Part shown: positions 24,730-35,885 of the stretch, in pieces
How positions within the stretch are numbered: the first letter of the stretch is position 1
Layout of the letters: each line of letters starts with the position of its first letter
Made by a program: the position numbers and the translations under genes
NCBI GenBank assembly: GCA_014338405.1
Contig: JTDE01000728.1
Location: forward strand, 65,830 to 129,829
Length of the DNA stretch: 64,000 nucleotides
Reading direction: 5' to 3'
From: Paragonimus skrjabini miyazakii
Taxonomy: Eukaryota; Platyhelminthes; Trematoda; Plagiorchiida; Troglotrematidae
Notes under the pieces: model-generated
What the model was told of the DNA's origin: nothing
What the model saw: only the letters and a program-made list of their open reading frames with translations
Database searches by the model: none

Positions 24730-25850
24730 CGCGTGGGTTGACTGCAGGTAATCCCAGGGTGTGAACGAACTGCCTTGAAACACACAAACCCGGCTGATCT
24801 AATCGGATCGCGACCGCTTCGGCTATAGACAGGATACGCCACTTGATCTTTCGTGACGCGGCGGCCGGGGCACGGTAGACGATGCGAAACGCCTTATCTG
24901 CGTCTGTGTGTCGGTCACAGTTAACTAAGTGGACTGTTATGGATGAGTTATTGTTCTCTTCTATTCCGGATCGAAGCCACACCGAGTCGTGTTCACGAAC
25001 TCTATCTGGCAAGCGCCTAGTGATGCTGAACCCCATGAACAGGCAAATAAATGGATCAAAAATGAGGCAGCATTATTAGGTAAATTCTCTTTCAGATTAC
25101 GTGGCACCGTCCGTTTTGAGTGGAGCGTTATGATGGGACTTGCTGCATAATAGATACTACGGATCGCGTTAGTTAGTTAGCGCGTTACCAGTTCGGCTGC
25201 CGCGTCCCGTTTGATCCGCAAAGTTATAAAGATCTTTTTCTTATCAGCTGTGTTTACTCGGGGTTGCATTGGCGTCTATTGCATGATTCTGGTATTAAAT
25301 TTTTCAGGATAAGCATTACCAGAAAGGATATCTTGTATCATGCTTAACTCCGCTTTTATCGTATTGTCCGTACAGATTCTTCTTGGTCTATATTTTAACC
25401 AGTGTAAAATACCCCTTTTCAGACCAATCGGTACATAGCTATGGAAACGTAAATGTTGCTCACTTCACGTTTTCTTTCTATATACACCTCGTTGTAACGA
25501 TCCATCTGATCTGCGTGTTACTGCTACGTCCAAAAATGGTATGCGGTCATCAGTTTCTTGTCTCAAATTGAACGCGATTTTCCTAGGCGCCTTGTTAAAA
25601 ACTTCTGTAAATCTACCATCTTGTATACTACGTAAAAAACATTCTCTACATATCTTCGGTAGTAATTGGTTGTTCTAATCGTTTCGTTCATTTCGTTATT
25701 CCCGAGCATGCTCATAAAAATGTCCACCAGTTCCGGGCCTATCAGTGAGCCCATAGCTACGCCATTGAATTGAAACTTAATATCACCAGTACAGAACATT
25801 AACAACTCCTTCAGCTCAGGTATATGCCATATGTTCCCCTATTGTAAACT
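24730..25850 (-). mobile_element. Penelope-like element: RT palm through GIY-YIG endonuclease
   Basis: Followed across frames on the minus strand this is one continuous PLE. In order: ELLMFCTGDIKFQFNGVAMG (motif B region), NYYRRYVENVF (motif C, YVEN in place of YVDD), RIPFLDVAVTRRSDGSLQRG and LKRGILHWLKYRPRRICTDN. These are followed by IRSIYYAASPIITLHSKRT, a degraded GIY strand, LPDRVREHDSVWLRSG, SSITVHLVNCDRHTD, AFRIVYR and the terminal CVSRQFVHTLGLP. At least three stops and two frameshifts are present. The endonuclease end resembles 13100-13270. The N-terminus before motif B is missing. Confidence 0.8.
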
Positions 25851-26869
25851 TAGAAATCTAGCGGCAAGCTGCTGAGAGATGGATCACATATTACTCCGTT
25901 CCTTTCACTAGTTTAGTAAAACAGAGTAGTTGTTTGATGATTTTCAATTTGCTCTCTACTATAATCGTCATAATAATTCGTTAAAACTTCCTAGTTCATT
26001 GAACGTTTATGAACTGCTGACTTTATGTAGAAAAATTGTGTCAAGTGTGCAAATTCCCAGAGAGTGCACAGGCTTAACTTTGGTAAGAACACACAAAACA
26101 CAGTCGTCCTGTTCTTCGAACGGGTGGTTTAGTTAACACTAATCACTTGCATGCCCTGTTACTTCACCGACTAGACTATACAGGGGATGATATTATTTTG
26201 CCCGCCGTACCTACCGGAGTGAGACTAACATGTTGAATATTCACTTTAAGTTCACTGCGCTGGTCGATTTAAATAAAACCATTAATATATGGCCCGTTCT
26301 GTCACACTCTGTTTAGGCTCGTTTAGAAGAAAAAATTGGGTCTGCAAAATACATCAGACTAGTCCGGTTCAGAACACAAGTTTTGATTAATTGTACGAGC
26401 TGTGTTTTAAATCTAAATGTTATACGTCATTCACTAAAAGATTAGGTCAATTGGTGTGGGTATTTTACTGCCAACTGTTTGAAATTTCTGTTTTATTTTT
26501 AAACAGGGAACATTATGCAATAAATTGTAGTGTTTCTTTAGTTACATTAACTATTCGTCAGCTATTCTTATCCACTTATTTGACCTAATCTTTAGGGTGA
26601 GTTGGTTTGAGGTGACGTTTGCTACTCGTCTACTAACATTTGTCCAAAGCTGAAGCAGATTTGTGTGCTTTACCATAAGATTTTCATTTTCATACCTGAA
26701 ATGGCATGAGTTTCCATTATCACACTAATAAGAACATCTGTGTCTGTCTACTACCCTTCCGAGCGCATTGGGTGGCAGTTTGAACAGCGATTATCAGATT
26801 AAGAAACGTATCCGTCAGATTCATAGGTGTTGTGAAATAATATACGATACAAAACTTATTTATAACAAA
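25851..26869. other. Intergenic, no feature recognised
   Basis: AT-rich sequence between two PLE copies, with frames of about 65 codons at most and no recognised repeat. Confidence 0.4.
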
Positions 26870-28660
26870 AGCACATGACAACGATAGTTGAACAGAGTGA
26901 ATTTTTAGGTCAAAAGGCCGCTACCAGGGGAGGTGGACGGTGTGAACCATCAATTTTTGCGTACACAACACTGGCTTTCATTGTTCGATCAGCACAGCTT
27001 CACTGATGGCCAGAATGTTGGGGTTTGAGCGTCGTAACAACACCGTGAACGACCTGGTTGGGCCGACGTTGTGACCTGTCTCCAGGATGTGCTTCGCAAT
27101 TGACGATGCCGGGTTTCGCGTTCCGTTGCTCCTTTGACTGTCTGTCCGCTTAGCAGACTGAATCAACCATTTTGGGAGGTGTTCGGCCACACGTTGACGC
27201 AAGCACCGATCCGTTCTGCCGGTATAGCCGTCATTGCAACTGCAAGTGAACTGCTAAACTACATGTTAGACAGAAAAGTTAGGTGTGTCACGTCTAGCGT
27301 TTCCATAATTACCACCCAGCGTTGATGATAAGAGGCACAATTCAGCTGCAGGGTATGTGCGATTCACAGCTGACTGAAGCTGATGACGCAGTATAGTGGA
27401 CAAATAGTCTCCCCTGAATCGTAGTTTCATGAACACCTCTTTTTTCCTTGCTGTGTGAATTGCAGTTCTTTCTGTGGTTATCTTGCTATGAACCGAGTTA
27501 AACTTGTCCGAATATCCGTTAGCAATTAGTGCGGTTGTTAGGAATTCTTCCTCTTGTGTCAGCCGGTCATCTGTACAAATTCTTCGGGCTCTGTCGAACA
27601 ATGTTTTAACTAAGCCACGCTTGTAGGCCATGGGTGCAAAACTGGAGAACTGGAGGTATTGACCGCTCCAAGTGACTCTGCGATAAACCGACCGCTGCAG
27701 CGTGCCGTCAAGACGTCTCGTAAGTAAAACGTCTAGAAAAGCTAGGCTTCTATTCGACTCAGTTTCATAACAAACAGACAAATTTGGATGTACGGAGTTC
27801 ATAAGGTTAAAAAATGGAAGGAGCTTGTCATTCTCATTAAAACTCAAGATACCATCGACGTACCTTTTGTATAAAGTAGTCACGGAAATATCAACAATTT
27901 GTCTTTCAATCATTCCACGGAAAGCGTCTGCTAACGTTGGGCCTAGTAGGCTGCCCATGGTTACTCCATCAATTTGCTTGACAGCAACTCCTTCGAACTC
28001 AAAAAGAATATTTTATTTACATAAGAAAGTGAGATCCCTGAGGTAATCAAGAGGAAGAGGCAACTGAATATTCTGAACTGAAATAAAATCACAAAGAAAA
28101 TTTACTGTCTAATGCAGAGGAACATTAGTGAACAAAGATTGCACCTCGATAGAGTACATTGTTTTTGAACTCACAGAAACCTCCTTTAGGCCGTTTACTA
28201 ACTCGAATGAGTCTTTGATACAGTGGGGTGACAGCAGTTTCCGAACTGGGTTGAGTACCTCAACGAACAATCGAGCGAGATGGTGGTAGCGAAACACGCC
28301 TCTCATACGTGGCGTTTGAGTTCCACCTGGTTTTAACTGTCTATACTGAGCCTCATTGATGAACCCGTGTGACTGCAATATTTGGAGTTGTTTTGCAATC
28401 TGTTTTTCTACCAGTATATTATTCTCCGGTGTGAAATCTGGCTTGAATTTGATTTGGTCGGCCAAAATCTTGTTCATTTTCCTAATATACGCCCCCCCCC
28501 CCCGTGTGCATGATCACGATGTCAGAGCCCTTATCCGGTTTCAAGAACACAACGTCTTCTTATCCGGAAAGCCAGAACAGCCACTAACCGACGCCTCCTC
28601 GATTCGTTGTCTCGTTCGTCTGAGATGTAGTTCTTTCCTACGGACAGTTCGAAGCAGGTG
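26870..28660 (-). mobile_element. Penelope-like element: RT plus GIY-YIG, inactivated
   Basis: Reading the minus strand from about 28660: EDVVFLKPDKGSDIVIM (the conserved PDKGS block before the RT core), KMNKILADQIKFKPD, and SFELVNGLKE leading into YSIEVQSLFTNVPLH. Then come MGSLLGPTLADAFRGM (motif B), LYKRYVDGILSF (motif C, YVDG for YVDD), SLAFLDVLLTRRLDG, TWSGQYLQFSSFAP, and after two stops FTCSCNDGYTGRTDR, LRQRVAEHLPKWL, TGHNVGPTRSF and AISEAVLIEQ. A deletion removed the motif-1 stretch near residue 60 of the frame 28109-28477. A run of 12 C at 28492-28503 also interrupts the frame. It is nearly full-length but dead. Its 3' half is duplicated in inverse orientation at 28929-29590. Confidence 0.9.
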
Positions 28661-29590
28661 CATAATCTAGTCAATATGGACCTCACTAAAGCCCAAACTA
28701 AAGTGTTATCTGTGGGGTTGAAATTTAAAATCCCCCCTAAACACGCCGAGAAGTTACAAACTCTGGTTGTTTGACAAGTTGTATGACCAGGTGAAGAATC
28801 TGGAGTCCACAACGACGGAAAATGCCAGTTGGTTTAAGGCCAAATTGGTGGACATTTCATATGGATTCCTGTTATCGTCAATTAGACAACAATGCTGTTT
28901 TACACCTGAACACTACCAAGTCAAGAAACGGATATCCGGATAAGTTGAACTCGGTTCATAGCAAGATAACCACAGAAAGAACTGCAATTCACACAGCAAG
29001 GAAAAAAGAGGTGTTCATGAAACTACGATTCAGGGGAGACTATTTGTCCACTATACTGCGTCATCAGCTTCAGTCAGCTGTGAATCGCACATACCCTGCA
29101 GCTGAATTGTGCCTCTTATCATCAACGCTGGGTGGTAATTATGGAAACGCTAGACGTGACACACCTAACTTTTCTGTCTAACATGTAGTTTAGCAGTTCA
29201 CTTGCAGTTGCAATGACGGCTATACCGGCAGAACGGATCGGTGCTTGCGTCAACGTGTGGCCGAACACCTCCCAAAATGGTTGATTCAGTCTGCTAAGCG
29301 GACAGACAGTCAAAGGAGCAACGGAACGCGAAACCCGGCATCGTCAATTGCGAAGCACATCCTGGAGACAGGTCACAACGTCGGCCCAACCAGGTCGTTC
29401 ACGGTGTTGTTACGACGCTCAAACCCCAACATTCTGGCCATCAGTGAAGCTGTGCTGATCGAACAATGAAAGCCAGTGTTGTGTACGCAAAAATTGATGG
29501 TTCACACCGTCCACCTCCCCTGGTAGCGGCCTTTTGACCTAAAAATTCACTCTGTTCAACTATCGTTGTCATGCGCCTTTGTTATATATT
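26870..29590. repeat. Inverted repeat formed by the PLE pair
   Basis: The left arm (about 26870-27525) and right arm (about 28929-29590) are near-identical reverse complements of about 0.66 kb, with only scattered differences by eye (for example CATGTGCTTTT versus CATGCGCCTTT at the outer edge). Three stop codons are the same in both arms, so the sequence was already dead, or was homogenised, when the inverse copy was made. Confidence 0.9.
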
Positions 29591-29690
29591 CTGTGTGTAT
29601 TTAGTATGTGGCTGATGAGATAAATCAAAATGTTCACATCTTGCAACGTTTGTTTTCTTGGTGTTTTAACTAGTTGGATCAAGGAAACCC
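28650..29690 (+). mobile_element. Penelope-like element: N-terminal domain fused to C-terminus
   Basis: The plus strand starts with a PLE N-terminal region (MDLTKAQTKVLSVGLKF at 28676, then with a frame change LYDQVKNLE, ENASWFKAKLVDISYGF and CCFTPEHYQVKKR). At 28926 it jumps straight to NGYPDKLNSVHSKI, the C-terminal third, with the entire RT core missing. The rest (28929-29590) is nearly identical to the minus-strand copy and shares its three premature stops. Beyond the arm lies a PLE-type 3' terminal region with a hammerhead (29604-29648) that the left copy lacks. Confidence 0.85.
29604..29648 (+). ncRNA. PLE-type hammerhead motif, one core base mutated
   Basis: CTGATGA at 29612, helix II GATAAATC, then AAAA where GAAA is required, helix III ATG-TTCA-CAT, cleavage triplet ATC ending at 29640, and a wobble-rich helix I (TGTGG with TTGCA). 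The missing G12 should abolish activity. It lies 3' of the endonuclease, where PLE terminal repeats carry hammerheads. Confidence 0.6.
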
Positions 29691-30825
29691 AGTGCTTTAA
29701 AACTTATTTAACCAACGCGTAATAATGCGAAAACGTGACGTAGTCTAGATAAATCAAAGGAAAAACAAACAAGTTCAAAAATGCATCCTGAACTTTGATC
29801 CCAAAAAAGAAACTGATAAATTATGCTAATGATCGATCGCCGAAACCATTTGTAACAGCCGATTAAACAGGCCTGGTCAGCTCATCACGTACGCCTATCC
29901 TGAGTCAACCAACATACAGTCGCACTCTAAGAGACCCACGCAATTCAACCAACATCGGTTTTCGACATATTTCCGGCCGATACAGGGTAAACATAGTCCG
30001 ACGCTGTCAGTTTTCGAAAGATCCTTGACGTTTGGGTTGCAAGGAAGGGTGGAAAGTGAATCTTACATCCATTTCATTAGGGTAAAAAATTTTAAGATCT
30101 TCGACGACACGTTTTGAGAACCGGGATTGTTTCAGGCGTCTGCGTGGAAGTTATTGGTTTCATATAATCAATGGCGAAAATGAGTGAGATTTACTGGTGA
30201 CATGAAAACTGGGTCACTCTGCGATTCATCATACTTTTGGTAAGCTGAGTAAGAGTTCACTTTCGTCGTGCATATTGCAGCGATACGTGGATTCAATCCA
30301 AGCACCGGAAAGCAAAGTGAATTTTGCCATGAAGTGCCTCACTCGATCCAATGTTTTGTCATTGGAATGATCAGGACAGATGAGTCGAATGGCACTTTGC
30401 GCAATTGCGACAAAGGACTTTGTCTGTCGAGAACAAGTGGCCAACATTCACGATGAAATCTACACACACAGACATATCTTAGAGTGTGGTCGATATCTCC
30501 CGGTTATACCTCGCTTAAGATAAGCCACCGTACGCGTATATGCTGGACTTACAATGCCAGTTTAGTTAATGGTTCATAGTAATCTCAAAGACATCGAGTG
30601 GTGTAAATATATTGGCTTATGTGTGCCAGAATCATCAAACGACCTTTTTACAGTTATTAATAATTCACTCATGCAACCGTGACATGTTTGTTATATGTAA
30701 CTCTTCTTTAATCTGCTTGACACCCCCATTAGGTTTGCTCGTCTATCTCGTCCACCTTATTCGAATCAGTTGGCTGCTACCTCATCCCGTGTTAACCCCT
30801 TTCCCGTCGCTCTGCCTGACATACA
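29691..30825. other. Intergenic, no feature recognised
   Basis: Only short frames with no domain. The first bases after the PLE share a TTGGATCAAGG-type stretch with the sequence at 44410-44425, so PLE terminal sequence may extend slightly further than drawn. Confidence 0.35.
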
Positions 30826-31015
30826 AATGGCGCAGTGGTCAACATGACAGCCCCATGGAAGATTAGCTGGATTTCAAATTCCAGCCGTGACAAGCGTGTG
30901 TCAAGAGAGAAACTCAAGTACTGTTCTTTTCAAGGGAGGCTTGTTGAAAAACCTACAGGAATGCGAAAGTTGCAATAAGTTGTGGGTGATGCTCACCCTA
31001 GATGTGTCTATGTCT
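30826..31015 (+). mobile_element. SINE family A, partial sense copy
   Basis: It starts at the A-box (ATGGCGCAGTGGTCAACA), followed by a B-box region with GCTGGATTTCAAATTCCAGC, a hammerhead region missing its CTGANGA box and helix II, and the tail (GTGGGTGATGCTCA). The 5' segment before the A-box is absent. Confidence 0.65.
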
Positions 31016-33424
31016 CATAAGTGATTGTGGAGCATATCAGTCACTAGAATGGCAGCCATTCATTCGTTGGCGCATCCATCAATATAGAACTGACATGGTC
31101 ACTTTGTTAACATTCGCTGATTCCTGCTCCACAAATTACCACTAATGCTGATCATGTTATGTACCCCCAAACTGTTATTCTATATATGTTTTCTTTGCTC
31201 TCCGTGATTGAAAATAATGCAGGCTTGTTATCAGTAACATTACCAAGTGCTTTGCTGATATCACAGAAACTGATCGAAACTTAATCTGACTACGAAGACG
31301 TGAGTTGTGCTACGCGTCAGACAGTACCGAACGAACGTTCTATTGTTTCATTCCCACAACGTATTTATACAGTAAACTACTTTTAGTCACACTTTATTGA
31401 GTTCCGTCTATTTTACTTCCCGATATAAGTGGGTGAAAATCTTACAATTAGACCAAACTTGTCAGTTGTTCGATAGGGCATTAAAGGCGATTGGCAGTCA
31501 AATGACCTCGATTGCTGCTATGTAAATTCAAGCGACCAAAATACTTGATGAGAATGTGCAATACAAAAATCCCCATCTACCCGTTGCATCAAACGGTTTA
31601 TGGTCGCTCAGGATCAAGAGTTGTCTACCCAAATACTAATCGAAACAAGACAGGTTGACACTCATTTGGTACCATGCATGAACCGTAGTTTTGATGGAGC
31701 ATCATATTTTTAATGCAGTTTTGTACTATAATGAAATATTAATACTTTAGGATCTTTGATATAGCTCGGTCGATAACATCTGATGGCCTCCGTATCACCC
31801 ACAAACCTGCAGAACCTCGTGAAACATTTACCACTGTTTCACTGTTATTGAAATACCTGTGACTAAAAGGCACAGCACATCGGTTGCCGCATAGTCATTA
31901 TTGTTGTATGCTTTCAAAATGCACTACTTTGAATCACTTATATTCCTAGTGTCAACTAATTTTTTTCGTCGCACTTACTGTAATGTTCGCACTGAATGTT
32001 TATTTATTTTGTTCGTGCTACCCGTGTCTGAAACTAACTGACAAATTTGTTAATAATACAAGCAGTTGTTGACTTTCGATTATCATTGCGTAGAGAACAA
32101 GTAGTCTTACAAGCTGAACGATATACCCGATCGAAACTTAGGACATAATTGAGTGAGCTTAGGTAAAACATATTTACACAGTAAAACTCTGTCGAGGACT
32201 GGACGACAGACTAACGAAATTTAACCGGGAACGGGGCTACTGCACAAACACTAATTGACAAAGGAACAATAATTGTATTGTCAATTTGCGAGCAGTAAGG
32301 TGCACACGTCTTGAATGAAGAAAAATGTCACACCACCATCTGTTCACAGGTTAACTTAATTTACGTAATTTCAACCCGTTTTGATAGAAAATAAAGGGTA
32401 AGAGGCGTTTTTGTTAGCCAGGTGAACAACCAAATATTGCAAATATGAATACTGTTAAAAGGATAGGAAAAAATACCATTCTGCTTTTTTCCCGATCTGT
32501 AACTGTTAACCAGCTTTATTCAGCTGCCCTATACGAACACACGGTAGGTACATGTTCTTAAGTCAGTCAATCAGCCAACCAAACCTACTCCTATGTTATG
32601 CCGTTACATTCATGTGTGTATGTGACTTTTTACTACAATCTATTCGAGCCACCTGTTGGGAGTCGGGAACACAGTTGAGTGGGAAATCGATTTGAAATGG
32701 CACAATTTGGTGACTGTCGGTCCCAAATCGTGTATCTGGCAGTAGAAACGACAGTGGCTCTATTTGCACACACGACTGCTTCGAACATCGCTTTATACTG
32801 CTCAAAGTAAGTTGACAGGTCCAGGTGATATCATAGTTACATGTGCTGTGTATTTTTCGCACGTAAAACGATCATTTGAATGTATTTTTGGTTGGTTTTA
32901 TATGACTAACATCTGTAGACTTGAACTGGATGGACTAAACATAATGATATTAAACTTTTAGTTACCAGTTAGAGGAAAGACAATTAGTTAACGCAGCCTG
33001 AACGCCACTCACGTGTAACATCAAATATCCCATTTAATTGGTCATTCTGACCAGTTTTTGTTCGAAACGAGGGGTTGAACAAGTGTTTTTTTCCTGTCAC
33101 AACTCACCGATGGGGTATGTTTTGCAACGACCGGGATATTTATTATAGCTCGTCGAGCAGTTTATCTCATATTGAGAAAAACGAAATTCACATGTTTAAC
33201 GTCTCAGCCATGTTCTTTAAGCTAATGCTTCACTGCAGTAACTGTCCTGTTAATTCCAGCTAATAAGCCGATGATCAGCGTGTGTCATCAACTTCAAGTT
33301 GTAGAGACGGGTAGGTTTGTTGCGTAATGTTACTATTAAGATGAGGCATATAGTGTCAATGTAAGTCGAACAATGATTACTGTGTAAAAGTAAGTGTGAC
33401 CGAGCATTTAGATGACAGTTACTT
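31016..33424. other. Intergenic, no feature recognised
   Basis: Small frames at 32596-32961 on both strands show no domain. No repeat copy recognised. Confidence 0.4.
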
Positions 33425-33560
33425 TTCTTCACTCTGAGGGCAATGACGGAATGGTCAGCACAGTTTTCTCATCAGAACGCAAATGAGATTTCAAATCCCA
33501 GTAAGGCGGGAGATGTGCATCACCGATGAGATCTTATAAAAATGAAGCTCCAGCTCGATC
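33425..33560 (+). mobile_element. SINE family A, degenerate sense fragment
   Basis: The head is recognisable: GGCAATGACGGAATGGTCA (A-box) and GAGATTTCAAATCCCAG (B-box). A ruined hammerhead region follows, with CCGATGAGATC in place of CTGANGA plus helix II and no GAAA. It is one of the oldest copies. Confidence 0.5.
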
Positions 33561-34229
33561 TTCCCTTCAAAATGTCTATTTCTATTTAATATTTACCGGA
33601 AACAGACATTTTAACTGTGTAGTCTGAATCTACTGGTAGATTCAAACCCTGTACAGTACAGCTCAAAAAATGATAGTAACTTTGGATTTTGGATGTTTAG
33701 CTATCATATGTATTGAACAAGGCCAAGCTATAAGACAGAATCGTAGTAAATATGTCTACAAGTATACCTTATTGTCCCTTCCATTGATTACTTTTCAAAT
33801 GTTCACAGAGTTAGCCGTCAACGTTTTCCCGTTGACCTAGTACAGTAACTTGATAGTATTTACAAGCAGCTCTGCCCTGGTTGACAGATACAATTTCGGC
33901 CACACTGTCAGTTGTTATGTGCGCGCATCTAGCATCTAAGCTAGTACAGCCCGTTGATATTATGAGTTTATAATCAAATATTAACCGCAGGGTTAGTTAT
34001 TCAAGAATCTATATTTCATGCATACACGTCGATACACGTCGATGACTTCGTACAACCTTGATTGACAGTGAAGATGCTAACTTTGTTGCAATATTCATGT
34101 GCTTCTCTACATGAAAAATGCTTCTGACTCGAGACTTACACGAAATCCAGTCGTACTGATTTTGGAAGTTATTGTGTATTCCAACAATTTTAGTTTAACA
34201 AGTGACAATTTTAAACGTATATACTATTT
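33561..34229. other. Intergenic, no feature recognised
   Basis: AT-rich sequence with no frame or repeat that I can support. Confidence 0.4.
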
Positions 34230-34643
34230 TTGATGAGTAGTAGAGGGTTTTGACTTTCATATAGATTGAACATCACCCACAACTGGTCGCGCTTATCACA
34301 CTCCTATAAACCTGTCAAACTGCCCCTTTCGAAAGGAATCACTAGACTCGGGTTTCGCTCTCATTAGAACTCGTCAATAGTGCATATCCTTGCCACTGTC
34401 GGAACTAGAACTGCGGCCACCGTGTTGACCACTGAGCCATTGTCCTCAAATTGGACACGATCGAATTATCATATGTGGATGTTCAGCCACCTGTGTTTGT
34501 GAGTAATGATCAGGTTGCCCAATCTTCTCGATAAGGGACACATTGTCCGTCATATTGACTCCAATCGATGACCCCTCGAGTGGGACTTTTCTCCAGGTTG
34601 CAATTACAGAAGTTATTGACATGTTGGGCGGTATTTTAATTAT
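34230..34643 (-). mobile_element. SINE family A, full-length unit
   Basis: It is bounded by TGATGAGTAGTAGAGGG on the left and by the next TGATGAGTAGTGGGGA at 34644. It contains the tail, a hammerhead (34339-34383), the tRNA-like head (about 34390-34445) and the complete 5' segment ending GGGCGGTATTTTAATTATTG. The hammerhead has TTGACGA for CTGACGA (C3 lost), so it is likely inactive, though GAAA and GTC remain. Its length of about 414 bp gives a good estimate of the unit size. Confidence 0.75.
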
Positions 34644-34719
34644 TGATGAGTAGTGGGGATTGCTTGTGAAAGCGTGGTTAAAGTTCTAGTCCCGGCAGTG
34701 GTAAGAATATGTAATGTTT
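34644..34719 (+). mobile_element. SINE family A, fragment of second unit
   Basis: The unit-start motif is followed by plus-strand head sequence (TGTGAAAGCGTGGTTAAAGT, TCTAGTCCCGGCAGTG), opposite in orientation to the preceding unit. It stops before the hammerhead. Confidence 0.6.
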
Positions 34720-34869
34720 TTATCAGTAATCGGATAGTTCAAATTTCATATGAGTTACTCCCGCCAAAAGTAGCGCAATAAAACACATGATTGTCTGTGC
34801 ATTTGAGGTATATAATATTTACAACAGTTATATTATTTCAATGATTTGAACAAAACAGACAGAAGACGA

Positions 34870-34914
34870 ACACTGGTAGATTCTAGCATTTCGTGTTGGC
34901 TCGTCAGAACCAAA
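34870..34914 (-). ncRNA. PLE-type hammerhead, left arm, damaged
   Basis: On the minus strand CTGACGA, helix II segment GCCAACAC and GAAA are intact and the cleavage triplet is ATC. Helix III (ATGC...GAAT) has a mismatch, and the innermost helix I pair is T-T. It is the inverted partner of the intact motif at 35835-35877. Confidence 0.55.
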
Positions 34915-35403
34915 TAACCGATAACACGGGAAGCTTTCAATTTAACGTCTACAGTACTTCGGGAGGATATGAACAAAGAAACCAGCAATAACAAAAACGT
35001 CCAATCGTGTGATCTGAATGACACTCACTACTACCTAGGACCATGGCAACCTCAGGTTAACAAATAATTATTTTTGTACACACAACGCAGGTTTGAACCA
35101 GTTTATCGCGACGGCATCAGCAAATTTTAGGAACCGTGGGTTGTGGTGGCCACTATGATAGTGAAGGCTGAGGTCAGGTCCCGATCGGATGACATCCTGT
35201 CAACTGGGCACAACGTGGACCTGATCTCATCCTTCAACATCATAGTGCGCCACCACAACCCACGGTTCCTAAAATTTGCTGAAGCCACCGCGATAAACCG
35301 GTTCAAACCTGTTTTGTGTGTACAAAAATAATTATTTGTTAACCTGAGGTTGCCATGGTCCTAAGTAGTGGTGAGTGTCATTCAGATCACACGACTGAAC
35401 GTT

Positions 35404-35752
35404 ATAGTTATTTCAAAATTGAACACCACCCACACTCGATCGCAGCCGTCGCATTTAGATAAGCCTTTCGGCCAGCCCACTTGGTTTGGAATTGATTATT
35501 CGATCATGCCTACGGTGGGGTTGCGGGCGTTGTGGTTAACACGCCAGTCTCACAAGCACGAGGGTCAGAGTGCAAACTCCGATCCGGACAAGGATATGCA
35601 CTACTGATGAGCTCTAATAGGAGCGAAACTCGAGTCCAGTGCTTCCTTTCGAAGTGGGCTAGCCGAAAGGCTTATCTGAATGCGAAGACTGCGATCGAGT
35701 GTGGGTGGTGTTCAATTTTGAAATAACCTAAATCCCCGAACCTTCACTAATG
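35404..35752 (+). mobile_element. SINE family A inserted in the PLE palindrome
   Basis: A 349-bp insertion interrupts the right arm. It starts with an inverted tail fragment (35410-35495, minus orientation). A sense unit follows with an A-box region near 35525, a B-box region near 35575, a hammerhead (35598-35642) and the tail, ending AAATCCCCGAACCTTCAC. The inverted tail and the sense tail are about 80-bp reverse complements, so the insert is itself a hairpin. The left arm shows what the empty site looked like. No long target duplication is visible. Confidence 0.75.
35598..35642 (+). ncRNA. Hammerhead ribozyme, core intact (SINE A)
   Basis: GCACT/AGTGC helix I (one A-C mismatch next to the core), CTGATGA, helix II GCTCT-AATA-GGAGC, GAAA, short helix III around TCGA and a GTC cleavage triplet. 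Every catalytic core base is present. Confidence 0.8.
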
Positions 35753-35834
35753 GTTTTTGTTATTGTTGGTTTCTTTGTTCATACCCCCTATGTACTGTAG
35801 ACGTTAAATTTGAAGTTTCCCGTGTTATTGGTTA

Positions 35835-35877
35835 TTTGGTACTGACGAGCCAATACGAAATGCTAGCATCTACCAGT
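35835..35877 (+). ncRNA. PLE-type hammerhead ribozyme, core intact
   Basis: Helix I TGGTA pairs with TACCA. Then come CTGACGA at 35842-35848, helix II segment GCCAATAC (one G-C pair), GAAA at 35857-35860, helix III ATGC-TA-GCAT and cleavage after ATC at 35870. It lies at the very end of the PLE arm. The 8-nt helix-II segment and ATG...CAT helix III match the motifs at 29604 and 44351. Confidence 0.7.
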
Positions 35878-35885
35878 ATATAATA

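Larger units (their letters stand above)
34867..35885. mobile_element. Palindromic Penelope-like 3' ends, split by a SINE
   Basis: The left arm 34867-35180 is the reverse complement of the right arm 35217-35403 plus 35753-35885, around a 36-base centre. Both arms encode the end of a PLE endonuclease. The plus strand at 35200-35331 reads STGHNVDLISSFNIIVRHHN, then FLKFAEATAINRFKPVLCVQ, after which come untranslated terminal sequence and a hammerhead at each outer end. Similarity stops within a few bases of the hammerhead helix I. No RT sequence is present. Confidence 0.8.

Noticed and set aside
28492..28503. Run of 12 C as a regulatory or quadruplex element
   Set aside because: It lies inside a decayed PLE frame and is most simply a mononucleotide expansion.
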